Shown here piece after piece: positions 17,079 through 25,700 of a stretch of DNA of 62,536 nt (the stretch's first letter is position 1; every line of letters starts with the position of its first letter). Location: assembly GCA_934096105.1 (NCBI GenBank), contig CAKOLH010000006.1, positions 1 through 62,536 of the forward strand, in the 5' to 3' direction. Position numbers and translations under genes: made by a program. Below the pieces are notes generated by a model. That model was not told where the DNA came from. It was given only the letters and a program-made list of their open reading frames with translations, and did not search any database. Origin of the DNA: an uncultured Bacilli bacterium (GTDB lineage Bacteria; Bacillota_I; Bacilli_A; RF39; UBA660).

Positions 17079-18395
17079 ATGAAAAAGAAAAACATTATAA
17101 AAATAAGTATAATAGCTTTTTCAGTATTAATAGTTTTAGTATTAGCAATAACAACAACTCAATCATATTTTAACAAAGACAATTATGCCAATAATCCGAC
17201 AGAATATCAAACAGGACTACTATCGATTGAAGCATCATCTAAATCAAATAATATATCACTATCTAATACATTACCAATGAGTGACACCGAAGGTGAACAA
17301 ACAGAGCCATATGTATTTACAATAAAAAATAATGGTAATGTAGACTATAAATTTAATATAAAATTATTATCAACAAATGATAATACATTTTCTCCAGAAT
17401 ACATAAAAGTAAAAGTAGACGATGATGGTATAAGAACATTATCATCATTAACAGACAGTATAATAAAGGAAGATGTAATATTACCTGCTGGAGAAACAGT
17501 AGATATAACACTAAGAGTATGGTTAAGTAGTGATACTAAAAACACTCAAATAGGTAAAACATTTAATTCTAAAATAGTAATAGATGGACAGTCAGTATAT
17601 ACAAGTACAAATCAGGAAATACAAACATACACATTAGAATATGATACTGGTGGTGGAACAACAATACCATCAGAATCAGTAACAGCAGGAAACGAATTAA
17701 CATTAAGTAGTGTAACGCCAAAAAAGTCAGGTTATACTTTTAAAGGCTGGAGTACAAGTAGCACAGCCACAGCAGCATCATATCATCCAGGACAAACTAT
17801 AACTGTGGATCAAAATACCAAATTATACGCTGTATGGGAAGCGAATACAACATATACTTTAAAGATAACTGGTGGCACAGGTGTAGAAAGAATAAATTAT
17901 AAATTATCAACAACTATTAGTTATATGACAAATGCGGCAACACCAACCATAATTACAATAGATGCAATTCCCGGAGAAACATATTATTATTATGGTGAGC
18001 CTTCAACAGGTTATTCAATTATTTCGTGTACAGCCTCAGCACCTTGTTCAGTTACAATGGGAACAAGTAATATTACTAAAACAATAACAGCAACTTTAAA
18101 TTCAAGTAGTAGTTCTTATACAGTAACAATAAAGCAAAATAAAAATGGAACCATTTCGACACTTACTACTGAAACTATAACCGCTGGAGGAAGTTTTTCA
18201 TACAATACTGCATATTCTTCAAATGATGGATATAAGGGTATATCTTGTACAAATAATCAAACACCTATTGTTGACATAGTTGAAACATCTACCGGAAAAC
18301 TAAAACTAAATCAAAGAAGAGTTCAAATCACAAGTGTGACAGCCAGTACCATATGTACATTAACGTATGGTTCCAGTGGAACAGTAACATCATAA
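17079..18395 (+). CDS. Secreted TasA/camelysin-like surface protein with InlB B-repeat
   Basis: N-terminal signal/anchor (MKKKNIIKISIIAFSVLIVL) followed by a TasA-like beta domain (to about residue 180, with PYVFTIKNNGNVDYKFNIKL and TVDITLRVWLSSD). Then comes a Listeria-Bacteroides (InlB B) repeat, TPKKSGYTFKGWSTSS to TKLYAVW (about 190-260), and two further beta modules with paired Cys (SCTASAPC; SCTNNQ..TICTL). It is the likely SipW substrate and may form surface fibres or an adhesin. Ends at a strong terminator, so sipW, the 434-aa gene and this gene form one unit. Confidence 0.78.
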   Translation: MKKKNIIKISIIAFSVLIVLVLAITTTQSYFNKDNYANNPTEYQTGLLSIEASSKSNNISLSNTLPMSDTEGEQTEPYVFTIKNNGNVDYKFNIKLLSTNDNTFSPEYIKVKVDDDGIRTLSSLTDSIIKEDVILPAGETVDITLRVWLSSDTKNTQIGKTFNSKIVIDGQSVYTSTNQEIQTYTLEYDTGGGTTIPSESVTAGNELTLSSVTPKKSGYTFKGWSTSSTATAASYHPGQTITVDQNTKLYAVWEANTTYTLKITGGTGVERINYKLSTTISYMTNAATPTIITIDAIPGETYYYYGEPSTGYSIISCTASAPCSVTMGTSNITKTITATLNSSSSSYTVTIKQNKNGTISTLTTETITAGGSFSYNTAYSSNDGYKGISCTNNQTPIVDIVETSTGKLKLNQRRVQITSVTASTICTLTYGSSGTVTS

Positions 18396-18399
18396 TATT

Positions 18400-18431
18400 A
18401 AGATACATACCAAAATGTGTATCTTTTTTTA
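18400..18431 (+). terminator. Terminator of the sipW operon
   Basis: AAGATACA/TGTATCTT hairpin with a long T run. Confidence 0.8.
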
Positions 18432-18462
18432 TTATTTGTTAATACTACTATTGGTGAAACAT

Positions 18463-18948
18463 ATGAAAAAGAGTAATGTAATCCTAATAAGTTTTATTGT
18501 AATAATATTAATCTTCTTATGTACAACAGCAGGAACATATGCAGTAGTAATAAACGTAACAAATGAAAACGGAGTAGATAAAATAACAAATAATATAAAT
18601 GTTAGAGATTTATTAACAAATGATAATGGTACTTATAATAGTACTTATTACCAGGTAAAAAATGAATTATATGTAACTGAAGAAGAAATGAATATGCTAA
18701 TGAATTCAGAACCACTAAATAATAAATTAAAATTGGTATTAGACTCCATAGTAAAATATAGACTAAGAAATAAAGAAGAAGCGAGATATAGTAATGAAGA
18801 AATATATAACATGATTGTAGATGGTGTAAACGAAACTCCTAATATAACAGATGAATTAAAAAGTAAAGTTATAACAACATCAAGTAATTATAAGCAAGAT
18901 ATTTCGGATTTTCTTTATGACATAGAAGTATATCTATTAGGAGATTAA
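18463..18948 (+). CDS. Exported small protein, unknown (161 aa)
   Basis: Hydrophobic signal/anchor helix (residues about 5-28, VILISFIVIILIFLCTTAGT) and an acidic, mostly helical exported part (TEEEMNMLMNSEPLNNKLKL). Start at ATG 18463 after GGTGAAAC; the longer ORF start runs through the preceding terminator. Two nt separate it from the next gene, which encodes a membrane protein, so they may work together in the same envelope system. Confidence 0.65.
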   Translation: MKKSNVILISFIVIILIFLCTTAGTYAVVINVTNENGVDKITNNINVRDLLTNDNGTYNSTYYQVKNELYVTEEEMNMLMNSEPLNNKLKLVLDSIVKYRLRNKEEARYSNEEIYNMIVDGVNETPNITDELKSKVITTSSNYKQDISDFLYDIEVYLLGD

Positions 18949-18950
18949 TC

Positions 18951-19253
18951 ATGTATATAGTTTATCTATTAATTATACTATTAACGATCATTTTATTTAT
19001 TTTAGTTAAAGATAAATTATCAATATTAAAAATAGTTGGTATAATATTAATTTCTTCAGGTATTTTAACAACATTATTAGCTATAGCCATAAAGATACTA
19101 ATTAAAACAACAATATATTATATAAATCTAAATAAAGTGTCAAACATTATTCTAAATAATTTTATTATTATAAGCATTATATTCATATTATCAGGATTAT
19201 TCTCATATATAATGTATAAAATATTACTACCAAAAGAAATAAAAAAAGTATAA
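18951..19253 (+). CDS. Small integral membrane protein (100 aa), unknown
   Basis: Three hydrophobic segments (about 1-20, 27-50, 66-92) with short basic loops and a Lys-rich C-terminus. Translationally coupled to the exported 161-aa protein upstream and followed by a terminator. No family recognised. Confidence 0.65.
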   Translation: MYIVYLLIILLTIILFILVKDKLSILKIVGIILISSGILTTLLAIAIKILIKTTIYYINLNKVSNIILNNFIIISIIFILSGLFSYIMYKILLPKEIKKV

Positions 19254-19273
19254 CAAAATAGTTATATTTTTTT
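19249..19273 (+). terminator. Terminator before ctpA
   Basis: TATAAC/GTTATA hairpin followed by TTTTTTTATT, overlapping the stop of the membrane protein gene. Confidence 0.6.
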
Positions 19274-19330
19274 ATTATAATTATATATTTTTTTTTACTA
19301 ATGTGATAAAATTAATATGGAGATGATGAT

Positions 19331-20683
19331 ATGACTAGCAAGGAAAATAATGTTGATAAAAATAATAATAACAAAGTAAAAAAAGTAAATAAAAATATAA
19401 AAGAAAAAAAGAATATAAGTTCTAAAAACAACACTCAAGATACTATAAAAAATTCTAAAAAAAATAACGGCATAGTAAATAAAATTAAACTATCAAAAAA
19501 TAAAGATAAAGATCTATATAATGCTAAAGAAGTAATAATTGTTATGATATTTTCTATAGGAATCGGTTTCTTAATGTGCTTTGGAATAATTAGTATTTTC
19601 ACTGGCAAAAACTATTTTAAAGTAACAAAAGATTTAAGTAAAGTAATTGATACATACTATGCAATCGTAGATAACTACTATGGTGACTTAGATAAAAGTA
19701 CTATAATAGATGGTGCAGTAGAAGGAATGATTTCATCAGTAGGAGATACATTTACAACATATACAAATACCGATGATACAGAAGCATTTAATGAAACAAT
19801 AAATGGAAGTTATGAAGGAATAGGTTGCAGTGTAGCGACATATAATGATGGCAAGATAGTGATAATAGAAATATTTGAAGATTCGCCCGCAGATACCGCA
19901 GGATTGAAAGTAGGAGATATTATCACTAAAGTAGATGGAGAAAGTCTTGAGGGAAAGAATGGAACTGATGTATCAAATTATATAAAGAATAGTGGTAAAA
20001 ATAAAGTGGTATTAACGGTAATAAGAAATAATGAAGAAAAAGAAGTAACAATAAATTTAAGTAAAGTAGATATACCATATGTATCTGGTGAAGTGATAGA
20101 AAAAAACAATAAAAAAGTAGGATATATAAAAATATCACTATTTGCCAATAATTCTTATAAACAGTTTAAAAGTAAATTAGAAAAGTTAGAAAAAGAAAAT
20201 ATAGATAGCCTTATCATTGATGTTCGTGATAATAGTGGTGGTTATCTAACTTCAGTAACAGACATATGCAATCTATTTCTAGAAAAAGGTAAAGTTATTT
20301 ATCAATTGCAAGATGAAAATGGTACAGTAAAGAAAAAAGATACCACTAAAGAAAAAAGAACTTATGACATAGCAGTTCTAATAAATGGCTCATCAGCTTC
20401 AGCTTCTGAAATATTAGCTTCCGCAATTAAAGAAAGTTATAAAGGAATAATTGTGGGACAAAACAGTTATGGAAAAGGAACAGTTCAGCAAACGAGAAAA
20501 TTATTAGATGGAAGTATGATAAAATATACTACGCAAAAATGGTTAACTCCTGATGGAAACTTCATAAATGAAATAGGTGTAAAACCAACTAATGAAGTGA
20601 TATTATCTGAAGACTATTACAAAAATCCAAGTATGGAAACAGATAATCAATTGCAAGAGGCATTAAGTTTATTAACAAAATAA
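19331..20683 (+). CDS. C-terminal processing protease (S41 family, CtpA/CtpB type)
   Basis: Membrane-anchored serine protease acting outside the membrane. A Lys/Asn-rich cytoplasmic N-terminus (1-60) precedes one membrane helix (about 66-90) and a PDZ domain (about 160-230, IVIIEIFEDSPADTAGLKVG). The S41 catalytic core has the substrate loop LIIDVRDNSGGYL, nucleophile Ser in INGSSASASEILAS and Lys in GQNSYGKGTVQQ. 450 aa, normal. The Lys/Asn-rich first 60 residues are unusual in this family. Confidence 0.92.
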   Translation: MTSKENNVDKNNNNKVKKVNKNIKEKKNISSKNNTQDTIKNSKKNNGIVNKIKLSKNKDKDLYNAKEVIIVMIFSIGIGFLMCFGIISIFTGKNYFKVTKDLSKVIDTYYAIVDNYYGDLDKSTIIDGAVEGMISSVGDTFTTYTNTDDTEAFNETINGSYEGIGCSVATYNDGKIVIIEIFEDSPADTAGLKVGDIITKVDGESLEGKNGTDVSNYIKNSGKNKVVLTVIRNNEEKEVTINLSKVDIPYVSGEVIEKNNKKVGYIKISLFANNSYKQFKSKLEKLEKENIDSLIIDVRDNSGGYLTSVTDICNLFLEKGKVIYQLQDENGTVKKKDTTKEKRTYDIAVLINGSSASASEILASAIKESYKGIIVGQNSYGKGTVQQTRKLLDGSMIKYTTQKWLTPDGNFINEIGVKPTNEVILSEDYYKNPSMETDNQLQEALSLLTK

Positions 20684-20708
20684 GACTTTAATAGTCTTAT
20701 TTTCTTTT
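20679..20708 (+). terminator. ctpA terminator
   Basis: AATAAGACT/AGTCTTATT hairpin followed by TTCTTTT. Confidence 0.75.
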
Positions 20709-20736
20709 AGTTTAATATAATATAATGGTGATACAT

Positions 20737-21162
20737 ATGATTGTTAAATATACAGAGAAAGAAAAAGAATTGTTAGCAAGATTAATGCGTGCAGAAGCAG
20801 TGGGAGAGGGTAATCTAGGTATGCTCATGGTAGGAAACGTCGGAATAAATAGAGTACTCGCAGACTGCTTAACATTTAAAGATATTAGAAGTATATCCGA
20901 AATGATTTATCAAAGTCCAGGTGGTTTCTCGGGAACTTCAAGTTCTTTATTCTATGGCAAACCAACAGCTTTAGAATCTTCTCTAGCAGAAAGAGTTATT
21001 CGTGGAGAATACTATTATCCCGCAACTAATGCCTTATGGTTTTATGCTCCACCAGAAGGAACAACATGTAAAAGAACTTGGTGGGATCAATCTCTTTCAG
21101 GTAGATACAAAAATCATTGTTTCTATAAGCCAGATAAAGGAGTATGTAAAGAAATACACTAA
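20737..21162 (+). CDS. SleB/CwlJ-type cell wall hydrolase
   Basis: Hydrolase_2 family (SleB-like lytic enzyme). Recognised by LLARLMRAEAVGEGNLGMLM with the catalytic-type Glu, VGNVGINRV, and the C-terminal NALWFYAP plus CFYKPDKGVC. 141 aa from ATG 20737, which has GGTGATAC upstream. There is no signal peptide and no spore genes nearby, so export would need another route, or it may be a domain acting after lysis. Overlaps the DUF368 gene by 1 nt (TAATG), so translation is coupled. Confidence 0.8.
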   Translation: MIVKYTEKEKELLARLMRAEAVGEGNLGMLMVGNVGINRVLADCLTFKDIRSISEMIYQSPGGFSGTSSSLFYGKPTALESSLAERVIRGEYYYPATNALWFYAPPEGTTCKRTWWDQSLSGRYKNHCFYKPDKGVCKEIH

Positions 21163-21965
21163 TGTTAAATCTACTAAAAGGATTCATAATCGGAATAGGC
21201 AAAATAATACCAGGAGTATCAGGCTCTGTACTTGCCATAACACTTGGAGTATATGATAAATCAGTAGAATATATAAATAACTTTAAAAGTAATAAAAAGG
21301 AAAGTTTAAAATATCTATTGCCACTAGGTATAGGAATAATAATATCTATAATTATATTTAGTAAAATAATAACAATACTATTAGATAAATACTATCAAAC
21401 TACTATGCTATTTTTCATCGGATTAATATTTGGCGGATTACCAGAAATAGTAAAGAAAACAAAGAAGCAAGATAATATAATCGTAGTAACTAGTTTTATA
21501 GTATTTTTTATAATATCAATTTCTAATTTAAATAGTAACTATATATTAAAAGGAAATTTCTTAGATATTATAATATTATTCATATCAGGACTACTTGAAG
21601 CTATAGGAACAGTAGTACCAGGAGTATCTTCTTCAGCTCTTCTAATGATATTAGGAACATATAATACAATATTATTTTCCATAGGTAATATTACAGATAT
21701 AGAAATAATATTAGCCAATATAAAAATAATAATACCATTTCTACTAGGAGTATTTTTGGGTATTATTATTCTGATAAAGATAATAGATTATCTACTGAAG
21801 AAGCATGAAAACAAATTATATTCATTTGTACTAGGAGTATTATTATCAAGTATTATATTATTAATAATAAAAGTGTTTAAAACAAAAATTACCATTATAG
21901 AATTAATATTAGGAATAGTATTCTTATTACTAGGAATTTTAATATCAAACTTAATAAAAAAATAA
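21162..21965 (+). CDS. DUF368 membrane protein (PopT-type polyprenyl-phosphate transporter)
   Basis: 267 aa, about eight membrane helices. The two related half signatures GKIIPGVSGSVLAITLGVYD and GTVVPGVSSSALLMILGTYN are diagnostic of DUF368. Members were shown to flip undecaprenyl phosphate for cell-wall precursor recycling. Coupling to a SleB-like hydrolase fits an envelope role. Strong family call; function by family. Confidence 0.88.
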   Translation: MLNLLKGFIIGIGKIIPGVSGSVLAITLGVYDKSVEYINNFKSNKKESLKYLLPLGIGIIISIIIFSKIITILLDKYYQTTMLFFIGLIFGGLPEIVKKTKKQDNIIVVTSFIVFFIISISNLNSNYILKGNFLDIIILFISGLLEAIGTVVPGVSSSALLMILGTYNTILFSIGNITDIEIILANIKIIIPFLLGVFLGIIILIKIIDYLLKKHENKLYSFVLGVLLSSIILLIIKVFKTKITIIELILGIVFLLLGILISNLIKK

Positions 21966-21986
21966 AAAAGCCATAAGGCTTTTTAA
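21964..21986 (+). terminator. Terminator after the DUF368 gene
   Basis: AAAAAGCC/GGCTTTTT hairpin; symmetric enough to also end the convergent tRNA transcript. Confidence 0.7.
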
Positions 21987-21995
21987 TATTAAAAT

Positions 21996-22072
21996 TGGTG
22001 ACCAGTATGGAATTCGAATCCATGAATGCTGCCGTGAAAGGGCAGTGTGTTAAGCCACTTCACCAACTGGCC
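21996..22072 (-). tRNA. tRNA-Glu (TTC)
   Basis: 77 nt with encoded CCA. Acceptor GGCCAGT pairs with ACTGGTC (one G.U). Anticodon arm CTGCC-CTTTCAC-GGCAG gives anticodon TTC. T arm GGATTCGAATTCC. Confidence 0.95.
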
Positions 22073-22076
22073 AAAA

Positions 22077-22153
<77 letters not shown>

Positions 22154-22221
22154 ATCTGCATTGCTTTTTAATTATACCATACAAGAAATATATTTGCAAG
22201 TATTTTTTTAAAACAATAAAA

Positions 22222-22297
22222 TGGTGGGGCGTTAGGGATTCGAACCCTAGACCCACTGATTAAGAGTCAGTTGCTCTACCAACTGAGCTAACGCCCC
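22222..22297 (-). tRNA. tRNA-Lys (CTT)
   Basis: 76 nt with encoded CCA. Acceptor GGGGCGT/ACGCCCC. Anticodon loop CTCTTAA gives anticodon CTT. T loop GGTTCGAATCC. First tRNA of the minus-strand cluster. Confidence 0.95.
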
Positions 22298-22374
22298 AAC
22301 AAAGTGTTAATAATCAAACACAATCAATATTATATCATATATTTTTAATTTGTAAATAAATAAAACAAAATTTA

Positions 22375-22403
22375 TTGAAAAAAATAACTCTTTATGTTAT
22401 TAT
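22375..22403 (+). promoter_or_regulatory. Promoter of the 38-aa membrane peptide
   Basis: TTGAAA (22375-22380), 17-nt spacer, TATTAT (22398-22403). Confidence 0.5.
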
Positions 22404-22427
22404 CTAAGTATAAGGAAGGTAAAATAT

Positions 22428-22544
22428 ATGGAAAATAAGTCAAAAAAAGAAAATAAAAATTTAGTAATGTTATGTATTTATATAGGACTTGCAGGTACAC
22501 TTACCATTTTAGCAATATATTTCTTAACCAAATATGTATTTTAG
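22428..22544 (+). CDS. Single-helix small membrane protein (38 aa)
   Basis: Charged N-terminus (MENKSKKENKN) and one hydrophobic helix (VMLCIYIGLAGTLTILAIYF). It has its own promoter, an AAGGAAGG ribosome-binding site and a terminator overlapping the stop, so it is a complete small transcription unit. Function unknown. It could be a small regulatory membrane peptide; no antisense promoter is seen, so a toxin role is not supported. Confidence 0.65.
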   Translation: MENKSKKENKNLVMLCIYIGLAGTLTILAIYFLTKYVF

Positions 22545-22566
22545 AGAGAACACTCTCTATTTTTTT
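22542..22566 (+). terminator. Terminator of the 38-aa gene
   Basis: TAGAGAG/CTCTCTA hairpin followed by TTTTTTATT. Confidence 0.8.
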
Positions 22567-22617
22567 ATTATTTTAATATATATTACTCTCTTATATATGA
22601 TAGATATGGTTGATATA

Positions 22618-22670
22618 TCATTTATAGACCATAGGCTATAAATGACACTCTAAGATTATAGCTTAGAGTG
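22618..22670 (-). repeat. Paired-hairpin element, copy 2 (inverted, 53 nt)
   Basis: On the minus strand: hairpin 1 stem CACTCTAAG/CTTAGAGTG, loop CTATAAT (22646-22670); then hairpin 2 stem TCATTTATAG/CTATAAATGA, loop CCTATGGT (22618-22645). Both stems are perfect. Opposite to the flanking genes' direction. Stem 1 is identical to that of copy 9. Confidence 0.85.
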
Positions 22671-22715
22671 AACACAAATACAATATTTTTTCTTTTATAA
22701 ATTATAGTAATAAAA

Positions 22716-22744
22716 TTGACTTTTAAATATGTATTTGCTATAAT
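22716..22744 (+). promoter_or_regulatory. Promoter of the giant surface protein operon
   Basis: TTGACT (22716-22721), 17-nt spacer, TATAAT (22739-22744); start codon 26 nt downstream. Confidence 0.65.
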
Positions 22745-22769
22745 TTATATGATAGGTAATGGTGATAAA

Positions 22770-25700
22770 ATGAAAAAAATTAAAGATAAAAGTTTTTGGC
22801 TAATTTTAAGTTTAAGTATACTAACTTTAATAATTTTAACAGTAGGAGTAATCTTTCTAACAAGAAAATCTTCTAAAGAATTTTATAGTGCAGGATATAT
22901 TATAAATAGCACTGCTACTAAAAGCGATAAGTATTACTTTAATGATAATACAACCTATAAAGAAAATGTATTTAACGAATATACATTTAAAGATGTAGAC
23001 AACAAAGAAGTAACTACAAGTAAAGAAAACTTCATTCACTATCTAGATGAATCATTATCATTTATGAAAAATGGAGTAATTCTAGATTTAGATAATTTTA
23101 ATCAAAAACTAGTACCATACTATAATGTTACAGATAAAGTAATATTAAAATATAGTAATGGTGGCTATATAGTAGAAACGGCAGAGAAAACTCTAGTTTT
23201 CGGTAATTTACTTGGTAGAATAACAGATAACAAGTATATAGTCCTAGGAAATGATATTAGAATAAAACTAGCAGGAAACGAAGAACCAGTAAAAGGAAAA
23301 TACTTTGAACTATTATTTGTTGAAGACGGCATTGTCAAAGTAGAAAACAACGAAGGAAGTTATCAAACCACTACCGAAGGAACAACAATCTTTGTTGGTG
23401 ACAAAATAAAAATAGAATTAGGTAGTAAAAAAGTCTTCTATGGAGAAGAAGAAAAATTAACCCTAGATGAAATGACTATTAATGGTAACGAAAATATAAA
23501 CTTAGATACCTCAAAAGTAAAAGATGACAATAAAGGCGGAAATGGTACAGACGGCAATACTCCTAACGATAACAAACCTAATGATAATACTAATCAAGGA
23601 AATAACACTGAAAATCCTAACGATAACACTGGTAATGGCACAGATGGAGACAATACTACAACTGAAGTAAGAAAAGAAGTATCAGTAGATTTAGTAAAAG
23701 CCTTATTAGATATCAATAGTTTAAACGCTACAATCCAAGTTATCGATACAGCAAATCAAATAAAAGGGAATTTATTACTAACATTATATGACATAGATAA
23801 TTCTAATACAGCATATACAAAAGTATTATTAACATCATCTGATCTTCAAGAAATAGCAGTAAATTCATTATCACCAAATACCAATTACTATATGTCAATA
23901 AAAGACTCTGATGGCTATGAATACCTAGCAAGAAACTTTAGAACAGATAATCTAGAATTAAGCCTAAAAAGAGAAATGGTAACAAAAAATTCTGTAATAT
24001 ATTCTGTAGATTTCAGTAGCAATGATAATGTAAAATCCGCTAAAGTATCACTATATGACAGTAACAACAAATTAATAAATCACCACACATTTATAAATGG
24101 TGAAGACGAAAGCTTTGAATTTAATGGACTAACAAAAAACACTTCGTACAAAGTAGTATTGGATGAAGTACTATTTAAAAATACCAATTATTCTAAAGTG
24201 TATACAATAAATACATCAGTTCAAACACTAAAGGAAAAGCCATCCCTTGGAGCAGTAAATGTAAAGTCAAATGAAGAAAGCAAAACCTTTGAACTTACAA
24301 TGGAAAAGCCAATAGATGAAGATAAAAGTATTTCTAACTATATTTATAAAATATACGATCTAGACGCTATAGATGGAGAAAACATAGATAGCCTAACTCC
24401 TGTATATACATTTAGCACAGTAAGTTTAAAAAATGAAGTATTAAAATTAGGAGAAAACAATTTACAATCAAATAAAAACTATGTATACAAAGTAACCGCT
24501 AGATACTATGATAACTATAAAGAAAACGAAATAGACTCAGTATTAAGTGGACCATTTATCATTGCAGGCCTACCTTCAGTAACCATTGAAGCAAAAGAAG
24601 TAGACTTTAACTCAATGCACTTATTATTAACATTAAAAGATGAAGGATGTACAATACCAGGAAGAAGCTGTTATCAAGGCGATCCTTCTGATACTAGTGA
24701 TATATATATAACATATAAAGGCGCTGATGATAAAGAAAGCAAATACATAAATAATATTACATTTGATCCTGAAACATTAACTTATGATTTAAAAATAACA
24801 GGATTAATGCAAAATAAAGATTACAAGTTTGAAGTATGGGGCAACTACGATTTATATAACGGTAAAGGATTACAAGTAAATAAACCATTAGGAACAGCTA
24901 TAATACAAACTGCCGGTCTAGAAAATCTTACAATGTCAGAATGGACTCTAAATAACTATTCCAATGAACAACCAATATCAGTAAATACAAAACTAACAGC
25001 AACAAAGCCAAGTAGCACAATAATTGATAAGTTAAATTCCTTTAAAATAAATCTTTATAAAGGAAGCGAAGCCAAAGAAGAAAATCTTATTGGTAGTTAC
25101 GATGTAGAAGGAAATACCAACATTAAATCAAATTATTATAACAAATCATTCAATATTAATTCTAAACAATTTGGTATAACAGACATAAATAGCTTGAGAG
25201 AAATATCAGGCGGAAAACTAAATAGATATTACACTATCGAAGTAACAGATGCTTATGATGCCGAAAAAACAAATAAATTTAGAATACAAGATAATACATT
25301 CATATATGAAATACCCGCAATACTTCTACTTGAAGAAGAAGTATCATCTCCTGAAGTAATTGTTGAAGAAATAACTAAAAAACAAGCACTATCAGGAGAA
25401 TATGGTGATTTCAACAATTTAGGTATAAATAAAAATCTTTCACCAAATACAGTAGTAGGTTATAAAGTAACCGCTAACTTCGATAAGAAGAAAGTAGAAT
25501 CATATTTTCAAGGAGATAATCCAATCAAAGAGTTAAACTTCTATGCCAATATGGATGGTAAAGTAATAGAAAAGAAAACAATAAACTTCGCTGAAGAAGA
25601 AAATTATACTATATATTTCTTCCTAAAAGATGGAACAGATTACAACACTGTAGATACAGAATTAAGAAGAGGTAATAACTATGCCTTCTCAATAGATTTA

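Noticed and set aside
22428..22544. 38-aa membrane peptide as a type I toxin
   Set aside because: No convergent antisense promoter or overlapping antisense terminator is seen, unlike the module at the window start.
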